From assembly GCA_023375675.1 (NCBI GenBank), contig JALQBC010000015.1, positions 682,001 to 746,000 of the forward strand: a DNA stretch of 64,000 bases, read 5' to 3'. The position numbers and the translations under genes were made by a program. Every line of letters starts with the position of its first letter. Within the stretch, counting starts at the first letter, position 1. Positions 12,405 through 23,621 of the stretch are shown here, piece after piece. The stretch is from Cytospora piceicola (lineage: Eukaryota; Ascomycota; Sordariomycetes; Diaporthales; Cytosporaceae). The notes under the pieces were generated by a model, which was not told the DNA's origin, did no database searches, and was given only the letters and a program-made list of their open reading frames with translations.

Positions 12405-13004
12405 GTGGGTCCTTTTTGGCTGCCAGGTCGAGTATCGCTTCGATCAGTTGGCACCGTGCAGAGGAGGCGCCGTAGGTACGATAATAGTCATGTGTGCTGG
12501 TATCACGTTGTAATGTTGTGTGCTTTTCAAAGATTTGCTTAATGGTTGATGATTTGGGATACCCGGGATAATACTTTCGTTATGTCTTGATACGTTTTTG
12601 GCACTTTGTCGTAGACACAACGCATCATCATGCATTCCGGCAGTTGAACGTGCGGGTTTCAGGCGCCGCCGCCCATTTGGTGACATGTCTCGTGCGGCAG
12701 AGTCATCGTAAACGGCGAGCAGGACTACTGGTGAATTCATGTGACTGACGTCCGCAAAAAGGCACCTGTGAGTACATGGTAGGTAAACGACTGACAGTGA
12801 TGATTCCTGTGTCACACGTAGTCCGTGACTGCCGTCCCAGTTGGCGATACAGTGGCCGGTACACAACGAGGAGGTTGCCCGACATCAGTCAACAATTCCA
12901 CCCAATATAAATGCCCCCTTCCTCTATTTCCATATCCAAAAAACGCCAGCAGCAGTACGGTCCAAGCAATACATCGACAAAAAGAACACGGTATAATCGC
13001 AAAT
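12405..13004. other. Intergenic spacer
   Basis: About 600 bases between the peptide transporter and the small Cys-motif gene. A TATA-like AATATAAAT lies at about 12902-12910, 95 bp before the next start. Nothing else is evident. Confidence 0.5.
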
Positions 13005-13346
13005 ATGGCCGACAATCAGCCCCAACAAGTGCCCCGCTTGGCATACTGCCAGTGCAAGAACATCTACCACTGGCGCAACGACGCGCCGTGCATCAACCCC
13101 GCGCGCTGGTGCCAGTGGTGCAAGGACGGAGGGTGTACGCTACGGAGACAGACAGAGGCCAGGAGGGCCTTGCGGGAAACACGGGCCCTCCTCGGCGGGC
13201 CCCAGGGCCATGGTGGCGGCGGCGGTGGGCTGCCGATGATGGGGTTCCAGTTCCCAATCATGCCCGGGCCGTTTGGTCCTCACATGTTGGCACCGGAAGA
13301 TGATGACGATGACGATGACGATGATGATGGTGAAAGGCCAGACTAG
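13005..13346 (+). CDS. Small protein with CxC/CxxC motifs and acidic tail (hypothetical)
   Basis: A 113-residue single-exon frame that I do not recognise. Near the N-terminus it has a compact cysteine cluster, CQCKN then WCQWCKDGGC, with three further polar aromatic residues; this spacing could bind zinc. The middle is Gly-rich and the C-terminus ends in a run of about ten Asp residues followed by GERPD. The frame is open upstream without a better Met, and the ATG at 13005 follows a TATA-like box by about 95 bp. No signal peptide or membrane segment is visible. It lies tail-to-tail with PUS1. It could be a small fungal-specific regulator or a spurious frame. Confidence 0.5.
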   Translation: MADNQPQQVPRLAYCQCKNIYHWRNDAPCINPARWCQWCKDGGCTLRRQTEARRALRETRALLGGPQGHGGGGGGLPMMGFQFPIMPGPFGPHMLAPEDDDDDDDDDDGERPD

Positions 13347-13585
13347 GCGGATGTCGATGGGAGTGAGGAATACGGGGCGAGGGACGTCGGTCGGCGTGAC
13401 AGGACTACCAACAAGTAGTGATAGACCTAGTGCAGCATGTATTACAGTATGGTATCGTCCTATCTATCAGAGCCAGATTCTATACTCTCAATGGTTTCCA
13501 AATCACATAATGAAGAATCATGATAATCAACTCAAGAAAATGTAAACCTCACCACATCCGCGCTGTCGAATTCCCTCTGCTGCTT

Positions 13586-15691
13586 CTAGCCCTCACCACC
13601 CTCCGGATCATCATCACCCTCCTCCTCCTGCAGAGCCTTCGGCACAGGGTTCTTGGGGTCGCGCCTCTCCTTAGGCTCATGTGCGGCCTCGAGGCCATGC
13701 GCAGTAGCCCACAGGAAGTAGTTAGTGTCGAAGTTGTCAAGCTGGTGGAAGAAAATGTGAAACCTGCGCCACTGCCAGTTAGCACATCAACCTTTCTTCA
13801 CGATATCATAGTCGAGCATTCCAAGACTTACGAGTTCTCCTTCTCCTCCGTGTCCCAGATCCGTTTGTAGATTTGTTCCTGCTTGAACTCCTCGATCTCC
13901 TTCTCATACTTGTTGAAGTTGAGGGGCTCCTTGTCAAAGCTAGCCTTGGCCTTCCTGCTGTAGCTCTCGAACACGGGCCGCTCCAGCAGCAGGCCCAGGC
14001 CGGGTGCCTTCGGGACCGATATCCTCTTGGGCCCGTAGCTCTCCTTCATGCGGTCGAGCGGCGTCGCACACCGCACACACAGCACCGCCATGGCGACCAT
14101 CTTGCGGATCTGGTGCATCATGAAGCTCTGTCCGTGGACCTTGAGGGACAGCCACTCGGTGTCGCGGATCTGGATGGGCTGCGGGTTGACCTCGAAGGAC
14201 CGGATGTGTCGCTTAGCGGAGGGGTCCTTGAAGGTTTTCTGGATGGTGTAGTTGTGGAAGTTGTTGGTGCCCTTGTACATGTCCAGCGCATCCTGGAGCT
14301 GCTGGATCCGGGAGGGCGTCACTCGGTATCGGCGCTTGGCAGTTATATAGGCTGCTTTGATCTCGCGGAAGACGAGTTCGGCCTGCGAGGCCTGGTACTT
14401 GGGCTTCGTGGTCTTCTCACCATCCGGTGCCTCTGTCGAAGGCTCGGCCGACGCAGCTGTTGCCTCAGCAGGTTTCTCATCGACTTCCATGGTGTCCTCC
14501 TTTGCTGTGTTTCCCTTTAGCGATGCCTCCGCAGTGTCCTCTGACGAGCTGCCCTCTGCCTTGTTCTTCTTGGCCGGGACTTCGGAATCGTCTTCAGCCT
14601 TGCGCTTCTTGGTCGTCGCGTCGGTGTCCTCCGTCGCCAGGTCCACGCCTTCGTCATCTGGCTGCGCCTCCCCATTATCCGAGGCTTGCATCAGCTGGAT
14701 GACCTCTTCGCGCGTCTTTTCGTCCAAGCGATCGAGGATGGGCTGGATGTCATTCTTCTCCACCTCGTCCCAGAAGTGCCCGACGTCGCCCCATGTCTTC
14801 AGGCAATCCTCATAGACGCCCTTCTCCTTTGCGGCCTCGACGACCTTCCTGCCCAGGAAGCTCTTGGGGCTCGGCGGCAAGAGCGAGTAACTCGGGAGCA
14901 GGTACTCGTACCATCTCGAGTCGCAGGCCTGGTAGCAGTTGAACGCGTTGTTCGTCCTCTGTATTCCCCACACACGGATCTGCTCGGGCAGCTTCTCGTT
15001 GATCTTCTGGACGATGTCTTCCTCCTCGATGACCAGCTTCAGCGAGATGACGTTGCCCGCGGCGTGCACGCCCTTGTCCGTCCTCGCGCAGCGCACGAAA
15101 CTCGACTTCTTGGGATCATTGGCGTTGATCTTCGCGATAGCGCCAGCAGCGACGAAGGCAGCAAAGAGGTCTCCCTCGATGGTCTTCTCGTGGTGGTTGA
15201 TCTGCATGCCCTTGTAGCCAGTGCCGGCGTAGCCTATGAGCACGGCGACCTTGCGCTTGGGCCGGCGGTCCTCCTGGGCGATCTCCTCGGCAGAGAAGGG
15301 AATGTTCATGTTGGACTGTTTCGGTTCGCTGTCCTCGGCAGTAGCGACTGCGTTGCCGTCATCGTCGCGGCGAAGGCGCTTGGCTTCGTGAATGGCGCGT
15401 CGGTCGGTCTTGAGCGCATGGCCGCCTCTGGGTCCGTCAGTCAGGTGTTGCGTATTGTGTTGTACTTGCAACTTACCTAGATCCATCTCGCCCATCCCGA
15501 CCACCACGTCCACCTCGCCCACCTCGCCGACCCTTCTGGCCTCGCCTATTGTCCCCACCCGTCTTGCGATCAGACTGGTCACCGTGTGCTGGGGCGTCGG
15601 AAGCCGTGGTCGCCATTGTGGTCGGCTCGCTTGCTTCCGTAAACACGGATGGCGTGTTAGTGCCGTTGCTAGGCTGCTGAGGTTCTGCCAT
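13586..15691 (-). CDS. PUS1: tRNA pseudouridine synthase 1 (TruA-like)
   Basis: A 662-residue pseudouridine synthase that isomerises uridines in tRNA (and U2 snRNA/mRNA in yeast). It has three exons: 15691-15477, 15427-13832 and 13763-13586. The catalytic Asp is D189 in RCARTDKGVHA. The fold begins KVAVLIGYAGTGYKG (about 131-145), and WYEYLLPSY, NNFHNYT and HQIRKM follow in family order. The N-terminus is RG-rich (RGGRGGRGGRDGRDG). A ~110-residue acidic/Lys-rich insertion splits the catalytic domain. The first intron (15428-15476, GTAAGT...CCAG) stays open in one frame, so a start at 15726 is possible by eye. The spliced form from 15691 gives the better N-terminus. The last exon encodes FHIFFHQLDNFDTNYF and an acidic tail. 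Confidence 0.93.
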
Positions 15692-16378
15692 ATTGTCTTT
15701 GGTGTTGAGTGTGGCATGCCTTGCACATGTTTTTTCCTTTGTACGCACGAGCTCTAAATGCTTGCAAGCTTTGACGCTGAATTGGAATTGGAGACTCGGG
15801 GGAAAAATAAGGTTGTGGCTTGACTGTGGCACAGGTGGGGTAGCGGGGTACTCTACGTACTTTATTTAGTATGCTGGTACCTGCTGTTGTGGCTGGCGCA
15901 GGGTGGTACCAGTACGTTACTGTACCGCAAGTGCGTTATAAGTAAATGACTGATATTATCAGGTGGGCCTTTCCTATCAGTTTACCTGATCCCTCCAAGG
16001 GCTTACACTGCACCTACTTGATTTACCGAAGTATACAGGTGAGTAAATACCTAGATACCTATGTATCTACCTAGGTAGGTATCTAAGTAGGTACTTGGAC
16101 AGGTTTTTATATCCCAGCCATCGAACTTTGGAACCGAAAAAGTGCTGTTATCTCGTATGTTTTTTGGACTATCCCAACTACAGACCAGTACGTCGTGGGG
16201 GTGTAACAATACATGTAAATTTGAATAAACTGAGAAACCCTAAACATTGGCTGTCTGCGTGTGAGCCCGTTCCAATACTCCTCCATTCATACAGTACCTG
16301 CTTGGTGAAAAAAAAATTGAAGAACATTGAATCAAATCCCCATCAGTAATCTACCGCGACCCCTATACTTTTGGCTCT
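15692..16378. other. Intergenic region with CCTAGG cluster
   Basis: This holds the PUS1 promoter and a dense cluster of TACCTA/TAGGTA half-sites and one CCTAGG palindrome at about 16040-16095. No gene is seen. Confidence 0.55.
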
Positions 16379-17512
16379 TTACATCTTTGTGTAAACTGTT
16401 GTTGTCTCCGAGGGAGCTGGGGTCATATTGATAGTCGAAACCACAGTCTCGATCTGATTCAACCCCACAGTGAAAGTAGGCAAGGGCGGCTTGGACCGGC
16501 GCAGCGTAGGATAGTCTCTATGGTCCCTGCATCCAGAATGATGTGGCTCAGGGACGATTGCAATACCAAGGCCACTGTTTGGATCGACCCTGTGAAGGTG
16601 AAGGCTGTTAGCAACAAGTTTGGGTGCCCGATACCTCGACTGTCAATGACCTGGAGGTGGCCTTGGGTTCCTCCCTCAGGCACATGATGCAATACACCTC
16701 AAGTGCTCTCAAGCCGTTTTCACCATCATATTTCATGTTTTTGCATTATGAGAGAGAGACCAAGTACTTACCGGTACTTCCACTTGCCACTCCCGAGTTC
16801 CACGCCATTACCACCATCACCTGTGCCTCCACGATGGCAGCCCAAAGGCCTGGTCAGGAGTTCCGTGCAGGTTTCCTCATCAAGCCTCTGAACTTCATTT
16901 CCCACGTTCTTGATCCTGAAGATGATACTAATGAAGGTGGCACATGGTTAGAACCCCGTGACAAAAAGAAGAAAGAAGACAAAAAAAACAGAAAGGCAGA
17001 GTACGGTTTCCCCGAGGGCTTGGAAGAAAAGGTAGGAAACCAAGATGCTCCTGCTCCTGGATAAGTACTCACTGATATGTGCTGCTGCGGGGAGGTATCA
17101 TCTTTGACGGCCAGCACTTGTATATGTTCTCTCCAGGTCGGACCATCTTGCCCTGCCAAGAATAGAAGTCGTCTTTTGGATGCTCCGGATCCTCTGTGCA
17201 CAGAGTATAGATGATATCCCTAACATGATGTTTCGCCTCACAGTTGTTGTCATAGTCCGCCATGTTTCCGGTCTCCGGGGAGCTGCACCAGAGTTGACCG
17301 TCCCCGTAGCAACTACATTCGTTGGGATAGTCCATCGGGCATGTTTGGACAGGTCCACCAAGAAGTACGCGCTTGCCAATGGTATCGCCCATAGTATCAT
17401 CCAAGTCGTCGGCAGCCGAGCCATCGACAGCGGATATATTCCAATCAACGCTTGGGTAGGCAATCACTCTGGCAGCCAAGGCTACGGCCGTCAGAGAGCG
17501 CGCGAGGTGCAT
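16379..17512 (-). CDS. Secreted cysteine-rich protein (unrecognised family)
   Basis: A three-exon model worked out from splice sites: 17512-17073, 16927-16772 and 16589-16379, total 268 residues. Introns 16928-17072 (GTGAGT...TTAG) and 16590-16771 (GTAAGT...ACAG) are both phase 2, and all three exons join in frame. The N-terminus, MHLARSLTAVALAARVIAYP, is a typical signal peptide. The mature part has about ten cysteines, including CPMDYPNECSCYGDGQLWC, NNCEAK, YTLCTED, YKCWP, EETC, GCHRG and SGCRD. The end is Thr/Pro-rich with an INMT sequon. The middle exon (FRIKNVGNEVQRLDEETC) and the last (VDPNSGLGIAIVPEPHH) read as one folded domain. I do not recognise the family. A secreted effector-like or cell-wall protein is possible. 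Confidence 0.68.
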
Positions 17513-18148
17513 TTTGGACGTTGGTAATACAAAGTTCTGGAACCCAAAAGACGTCGTGTGCGTGTTATTAGAGATCAGACGGGCATTTCTCGTCACCAAG
17601 AAATTGCACATATTTATATATACACATAAACTCAGGCACGGCCAAATAAGTGTCCTGTCTGATCCTTTGCTAGTTCAGATCACAGAAACACGCCTGGATG
17701 TACAATTCAAATGGTGTAAGTGCCGGGGAATTTAAGTACAACTTTACCACAAGTAGGTCAAAGTGAATATAGCATTGTGCGCGTTGTATTTCAAGCTATG
17801 TTTCAAAAGACGGTTCCTGCATACTTCCTAGAGTATGTAGTGCGGGAAAGGAAAGCTCATAGTCGGGCTTAATCTTCATCCTCGCTCCAAGACACGTGGA
17901 TGCAGGTTTCCCAGCCAAGACCAAGATGAGCACTGTGGCAACTTGGTGCCTGTAGGTCTGTGGCTCAACAGATCTTCAGGGAAATGGTGGACGAATCCCC
18001 TGGGCTGGCTGGTGATCGTTGAAAACTAAGCGTGTTGGGGGTCAACCCACAGGGCTAGACAAAGCTAGAGCGTCAGACTCACCACCCAAACGTCAAAGAT
18101 CCCAAGCCCGTGACAGAGACGCAAGTACATATATGATGGGCTTTGACA
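17513..18148. other. Intergenic spacer
   Basis: About 635 bases between two minus-strand genes. A TATATATA-like box at about 17614-17621 lies 100 bp upstream of the secreted-protein start. I see no other feature. Confidence 0.5.
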
Positions 18149-18871
18149 TCACCGGCTCATTGCCTTTTGGACCTTCTCCTTCGCTCCATCCTCCCACACG
18201 TCCCAACTCAAGCTATAGATGATGGTGTCCCTCCACAGGTCATCCGGATCCCCTCCAGGTGGCAGGGGCTTCCCATTACCCTCCTTTCCGTACCTACTAC
18301 CAAGAGGGAACCTGAAGTGGTACGGGATCACACCGACCTTCTCGTGTCCCATCCTCTCGGCGACCTTGGCGCTGGCCACATTGGCCGTGCTGCAAGTCCA
18401 ATGCATTCTCCTCAGACCAAGGCCGCCCTTCTCAGGTGACAAGAAGGCGTACTGGAGGAGTAGCCCCACTGCATTGGTTGTGACATGTGAGCGCTGATAC
18501 TCGGGCAGGACGATCAAGACGCCGATTTCGCTGCTCAGGTTCATCTTGGACGTGTTGATGTAGGAGACGGTGCCGGCGAGTTCGCCTTCCTCGTCCTCGG
18601 GAGAGGGCGGTCTGGTCTTGTCGATGATGGCAAAGACAAAGAGTGCTGGGTTGGAGAAGGAGAGGATGGATTCGGCACCAGAGAAGGCCATCTTCAAGTC
18701 GCTGGCCGAGAGGAAGGGTCTGAGCGGCATGTGGGCAAATAGCTCTGGACGGTCGGTAGACTGAGCAACAAAGGCGGTGCTGTGGAGGTCCGGATCGAAG
18801 GGGACGAGCTTTAGGCGGTCGTTTGAGATTGACGTAGGGATTGGAAAGTAGAATACTGATTTGGTAGTCAT
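18149..18871 (-). CDS. GNAT-family N-acetyltransferase (RimJ/RimL-like)
   Basis: A 240-residue single-exon acetyl-CoA-dependent acetyltransferase. The N-terminal RLKLVPFDPDLHSTAFV is the usual opening strand-helix of Acetyltransf_3 proteins. IGVLIVLPEYQRSHVTTNAV contains the strand-4/pyrophosphate-loop region (Q/R-x-x-x-x-T/A-type). LRRMHWTCSTANVASAKVAER is the C-terminal W-x-C...N-x-x-S signature. An acidic Pro-rich insertion (PPSPEDEEGE) interrupts the strand before TVSYINTS. There is no targeting sequence. Small-molecule or protein substrates are both possible and nothing nearby points to one. Confidence 0.82.
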   Translation of the reverse strand: MTTKSVFYFPIPTSISNDRLKLVPFDPDLHSTAFVAQSTDRPELFAHMPLRPFLSASDLKMAFSGAESILSFSNPALFVFAIIDKTRPPSPEDEEGELAGTVSYINTSKMNLSSEIGVLIVLPEYQRSHVTTNAVGLLLQYAFLSPEKGGLGLRRMHWTCSTANVASAKVAERMGHEKVGVIPYHFRFPLGSRYGKEGNGKPLPPGGDPDDLWRDTIIYSLSWDVWEDGAKEKVQKAMSR

Positions 18872-19837
18872 TGTAGTAATAGGTGTATGTATTCACAGCA
18901 TGGCACTGGATGTTTGGTGGTTGCTTGAATAAGAAAGTAATTGAAGGATACAGCATGTGATTTCAGATGAATGAGTGCTTACCTACCTTCGAAGCAAGCC
19001 GACACATACAATGAGCTGTGCCGATTCCTCCGTCTGACACAATACACCGATAAGATGACGTCGAGCCAGCGAGGTCTTCATCTCACCTCAAGTCGGTACC
19101 TAGGTATGGATTCATTTTCGAAAATAGCTTTCAAATTTGTATGAAACCGCCCAATGGACGATGTGACTAGATACACAGCGCTCCAACTCTCATGTGGTCA
19201 TCCCATTTTAATATTTACCCTACGCAGGTGATTTGCTTTTTTTGGTAAGGTGCATGTTCCCCGCCCACAGGGCCCATGCAGGCGGCACAACATCAAGCAC
19301 GACAGCATCGCGATGTCGACCGAGGTCGTTCTCGCCACTGGACGCCCAGAGAGGGCACAACCCCTTCTAAGGCTGCTGCAGGCCCACTGAACAATGTCTG
19401 GGGAGCCGGTCCAGCCAACCCTGAGCTCATACTTGGGTAGTGAATGAAGGAGAACCCTGCGACCACCAAGAGAAGAACTTGGCAGAGTTGGTTAGGAAAG
19501 CAAACCATTACTCGAGGAGCTGGCGGAGACGAAGGAACCATGTCATACTGGGGGAAAAGCACATCGTCGGGGCTCTCTTTGATCATCAAACGGGCCGCTT
19601 GGGCCGTCAGATCTGAGATATGACAAGCCTGGATGTTCCAACATGAAGCTGGACACGCTCGAGACCATCATTCCCATCTTGTTTAGCTTTCGTCATCCGA
19701 TGGCTGTGGTTTCCCGCAAAAAGAAGCTAGACATGACACTTGAAAAAAGAGAGACGGTATTGAGGACTGATCTTGTCGTGGAGCCAGGCATGTAGGCCAC
19801 GAGTTGTGGTCGCAGCCGCAGCAGTGGCAATGCTTGT
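18872..19837. other. Intergenic spacer
   Basis: About 965 bases between the GNAT promoter side and the RIO1 3' end. One CCTAGG palindrome lies near 19100. Short frames here show no domain. Confidence 0.55.
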
Positions 19838-21489
19838 TTATTTCTTCTTTCTAGACGATGCAGAGACCATTTTCTTCTTTTGATGCTTTGGCATCTTTTC
19901 TTTCCTCTTCTCTCGTTTGGCTTCTTTCACTGCTTGTTTATGTGCCTGGATTGAAGTTAGCAACAGCCCAAAACTTGGCGAAGCGGTGGGTCGAGGGACG
20001 TCAAGAGATATACCTTCTTCTCATCTTTGTCTTGATGCTTCTTCCCCCTTGGTCGACCGTCGTTCTCATCAGACTCGCTGTCACTGTCATCCAGCGCTGC
20101 GCCGTCATCGGACTCATCCTCAGACTCGCCGCTTGCTTGCGCGCCCTCCTCCTCTTCAGCGTTCCCATCCTTAGGGAGAACAACCTGGTCAGCGAGCAAG
20201 CTCCTATATACGAGCGAGTCACCCTGCCCCGAGCCGAGCTTTTGCCCATCGGCCTCGATGTCATACACCTGTTCAAGCGTCTGGGGTATATATTGGTTTC
20301 TGAAGACCTCATTGTCTACCTCCACATCTGCGATTGCTTGGTCGTCCTCGGCGATGTCCGGCCTGGTCTCAAACAGGTGTTCAATGCTTTTGTTCATCTC
20401 AGCTTCCTCGACAGGACCGTCAGGGGCGATGATGAAGTTGAAGACTGTACGGTCCGCGAGGATGTCGACTCCTTGGCGCCGGAAGTAGTCGCCGACGTTC
20501 TTGATGTCCATACGCAGGAACTCGAGCGATCGGGGATGGTCGTGCTCCACACTCTGCGAAACGTCGATCATGTATAGCCTCTTGTTGTGGTACAGAATGT
20601 TGTACTCGCTCAAGTCGGCATGCACCAGCTTGCAGACCTGGTACATGCGCCGCATGATGCCCAGCAGCTGGATGTAGAGGTCCTTCCACTCGTCATCGTT
20701 GGCGACTGGAGCGTCTCGTAGTTTTGGATATGCCCAGCCCTTGTTATCGCCCAAGAAACTCATGACCATGACGTGAAGCTTCAGGCTGATGGGGTCAGGA
20801 CATGCAATGCCGGCAGTGTGTATCCTCCGCAGGTTCCTGAACTCCTTCTCTGCCCAAAGCTTGACCATCTTCCTGTTGTTTCCCTTCTCCGAGCCGCCCT
20901 TGAACCGGTGCTCTCCGGTAATGTACTTCTCACGGTCCTTGAACACCAAGATTGCCGTCTTGTAGATCTTGATGGCCCTCTGCACCGGTTCGGAGCCGTC
21001 TTCGGGATGCAGCACAGCACCGTAGACATTTGCCTCCTTTCCAGTGCTAATAGCACCGTGAATCTCAGAGACGACACCACGGTTGATCATCTGCAGCAGG
21101 ATCATACGGGTGCGCTGATCCAGGACCAACTCGTTTGTGGCGCGGTCAGCCTTGTCCTTGTCGCGGTCTTGTGATTGTTTGACATCGTCGAGGCGGATCT
21201 TGGCAGCATGTTTGGAGAGGGCGGAAATCTGGTCGTCTACGCTATGGCGGGTGTTGGCCGTGGGCTTGTTTGATCGATCGAGGGCACCTGCTGGTCCATT
21301 GGCTGCCTGGCGGTTGTATGATCTGGTCTTGGAGCCGTCGAGTTCATAATCGTCAAGGTCGAGGTCATCGTCTCCGAAGATGTCGTCGAGGTCCTCCTCT
21401 TGCTCGGCCTCATGTGCCAGTGGGCTCTCCCTGGTGGGATCAGTGGCCTTCTGGCTGGCAGAATCTGATACTGATAGTTCGGCCATCAT
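19838..21489 (-). CDS. RIO1: RIO1 atypical serine/threonine kinase
   Basis: A 527-residue RIO kinase needed for 40S ribosomal subunit maturation. There are two exons, 21489-20014 and 19945-19838; the 68-nt intron runs 19946-20013 (GTATAT...CCAG). The nucleotide-binding loop, STGKEANVY, is at 148-156, the RIO-specific flexible loop is around 193-210, the catalytic HADLSEYN is at 290-297 (D292), and the metal-binding IDVSQ has D309. The acidic N-terminus (DLDDIFGDDDLDLDDYELD) and Asp/Ser-rich region near 455-480 are usual. The second exon supplies the basic tail AHKQAVKEAKREKRKEKMPK, a RIO1 hallmark, and ends in KKK. Two Met codons open the frame (21489 and 21486). Its upstream region is partly duplicated at 23.75-23.88 kb. 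Confidence 0.96.
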
Positions 21490-22382
21490 GAAAATGTATG
21501 GATGGCTATGCTATAGGAACAGGGCGGTGTTGTTGTTGTTTCAGCACCCGCCTCAGTTGGTCAGTGTCAGTCACGTTTGATCCCGACTTTTTTGGTGGCA
21601 TGTCGACCCACCCCCGCTATCGGTGTTTATCGATAAGATAAGCAGTCCCTGCAGATCTTACAAGTACCTCGGTACTTGGTCTCACTGAGTTAAGTAAGCG
21701 CCTACATCGGTACTTGAGTACTTACCTAGGTAGGTACTTGCCTTGGTACTGTAGACACTTCAATCTGGACCACGATTCATCTGCGCAAGGATCGAGCTTC
21801 TATTAGCAAGGAAATACATACATACCTAGGTATATATCAACATTAAAAGCCTCACACAAAGCTGAGTACCTGATTTACCCTCCCCAACTCATAGCATCAA
21901 ATGCGTCTCCAGGCCGCTGGAGCATCGATCGGTAATCAGGTAGGTTAGCAACGGGGCAAAACCTACATGACTACATAGGACACCTCAGCTTTCGGTTACC
22001 GCGATGCATGATTCCGGGCCACCGCCGCGTCATAAGTGGAGGCAGGCGACAGACGTGTAATAGTACGCATGGACTATTTACTATAGGTAACCCTGGTAAC
22101 CCCTAGCAACATAGTAGCCGCCAATTGTCCACCCGAGCCTGGAGTGTAGGTAGGTTTGGATCTGCACCGGGTGAACGGAAACCAGGCGTGATTTTCAACG
22201 GCCCTGTCCCGACTGGCTGGCTGCATGCGTGTGTTAGTGCCTATAACGTTTTTAGGCTCATAGTCATACTACTTGTCATCTTTGTACTTATAAGCCTCAT
22301 AGGGCACACAGGAACTATTGGTGACTGCCAGCAACTGACTATTGCTCATCAACCTTCTCTGAAGCTACCAGTTATAGCAATC
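21490..22382. other. Divergent RIO1/biotin synthase promoter region
   Basis: About 890 bases. Adjacent to RIO1 is the left copy of a direct repeat (21553-21607). CCTAGG palindromes with TACC/GGTA flanks lie at about 21725 and 21827. No gene is seen. Confidence 0.6.
21553..21607 (+). repeat. Direct repeat, left copy (flanks BIO2)
   Basis: It shares TCAGTT.GTCAGT, CAGTCAC, TTTGATCCCGACT and GCATGTCGAC in the same order and orientation with 23821-23878, with a few mismatches and short indels. Confidence 0.75.
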
Positions 22383-23621
22383 ATGATGCTCACACCCACG
22401 TTGCGGCATGGTGCCCGTCGCTATGTCCTCACGAATGCTTCCATCAAGCCGATAGTGCGGCGATCGTACGGGCAGGTCGCCGCCCTTCCGAGTGTGTTCC
22501 AGCAAGCTCTCCATGCTGTATCACCGCGAACCGATTGGACTCGAGAACAGATCTCGGAAATTTATAACACACCGCTTATGGAACTGGCATTTGCTTCCGT
22601 ATGTTGTTGCAACAAGCCGCCCCTGCCCCCTCCCCTCTTATTTGGCAAGACAACGGCTGATTTGATATAGGGCACCCTTCACCGGCGCTTCCACAACCCA
22701 TCCGACATTCAGATGTGCACACTTATGAACATCAAAACCGGCGGCTGCAGCGAAGACTGTAGCTACTGCGCGCAGGCCTCCCGCTACCAGACTGGTCTGA
22801 AGGCCACCAAGATGGTCACCCCCGAAGCTGTTCTGAAAGCAGCACGGATTGCTAAGGACAACGGCTCGACTCGTTTCTGTATGGGTGCCGCATGGCGCGA
22901 TATGCGTGGTCGCAAGACAAACCTCAAAGCCGTTACTGAGATGGTCAGAGGCGTCGAGGCCATGGGTCTGGAAAGCTGCGTTACGCTAGGCATGGTGGAC
23001 GAGGCCCAGGCCAAGGAGCTCAAGGCCGCAGGCCTGACGGCCTACAACCACAACGTCGATACGAGCCGCGAGCACTACCCAAGCGTGATCACGACGCGGT
23101 CGTATGACGAGCGCCTGAAGACAATCGACAATGTCCATAACGCTGGCATTAAGGTCTGCACGGGTGGGATCCTCGGCCTGGGAGAGAAACCCGAGGACCA
23201 TGTGGGCTTGATTCACACCGTTGCCACGCTGCCTGCCCACCCCGAGAGCTTTCCCGTCAACACACTAGTGCCGATCGAGGGTACCCCGCTGTTCAAAGCT
23301 ACGCGTATCAAGTTCGACGCCGTCCTGAGGACCATCGCAACGGCCCGCATGGTAATGCCCAAGTCTATCATACGCCTGGCAGCTGGGCGTATCGACATGT
23401 CCGAGGAAAAGCAGGTCCTCTGCTTCATGGCTGGCGCGAATGCTATCTTCACAGGCGAGAAGATGTTGACCACCGCCTGTTCGGGCTGGGAGCAGGATCT
23501 CGAAATGTTCAATCGCTGGGGCCTGGTCCCTATGAAAGCACACGTCGAACCAGCACTCCGGGAGCAAGTTACCCCGGACCCCCGGGAGCAAGCCACACCT
23601 GCCCAGGTTAGTACTTGCTAG
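22383..23621 (+). CDS. BIO2: Biotin synthase (radical SAM)
   Basis: A 388-residue mitochondrial radical-SAM enzyme that inserts sulfur into dethiobiotin. It has two exons, 22383-22598 and 22671-23621, with intron 22599-22670 (GTATGT...ATAG), phase 0. The Arg/Ser-rich N-terminus (LRHGARRYVLTNAS) fits a mitochondrial presequence. The 4Fe-4S motif C98-x3-C102-x2-C105 (CSEDCSYC) is intact. YNHNVDTSREHY, TRFCMGAAWRD and SIIRLAAGR are diagnostic and give the 2Fe-2S and substrate residues. Length fits BioB/Bio2. A GTTAGT just before the stop could be read as a donor, but the stop at 23619-23621 is simpler. No other biotin gene is adjacent. The gene sits between direct repeats derived from the RIO1 upstream region. 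Confidence 0.95.

Noticed and set aside
14686..15480. 264-codon plus-strand open frame
   Set aside because: Antisense of PUS1, with a Leu/Val/Asp-rich shadow composition and no domain.
16624..17064. 146-codon plus-strand open frame
   Set aside because: It overlaps introns and antisense of the secreted-protein gene, whose exons close exactly in frame.
19858..20577. 239-codon plus-strand open frame
   Set aside because: Antisense of RIO1.
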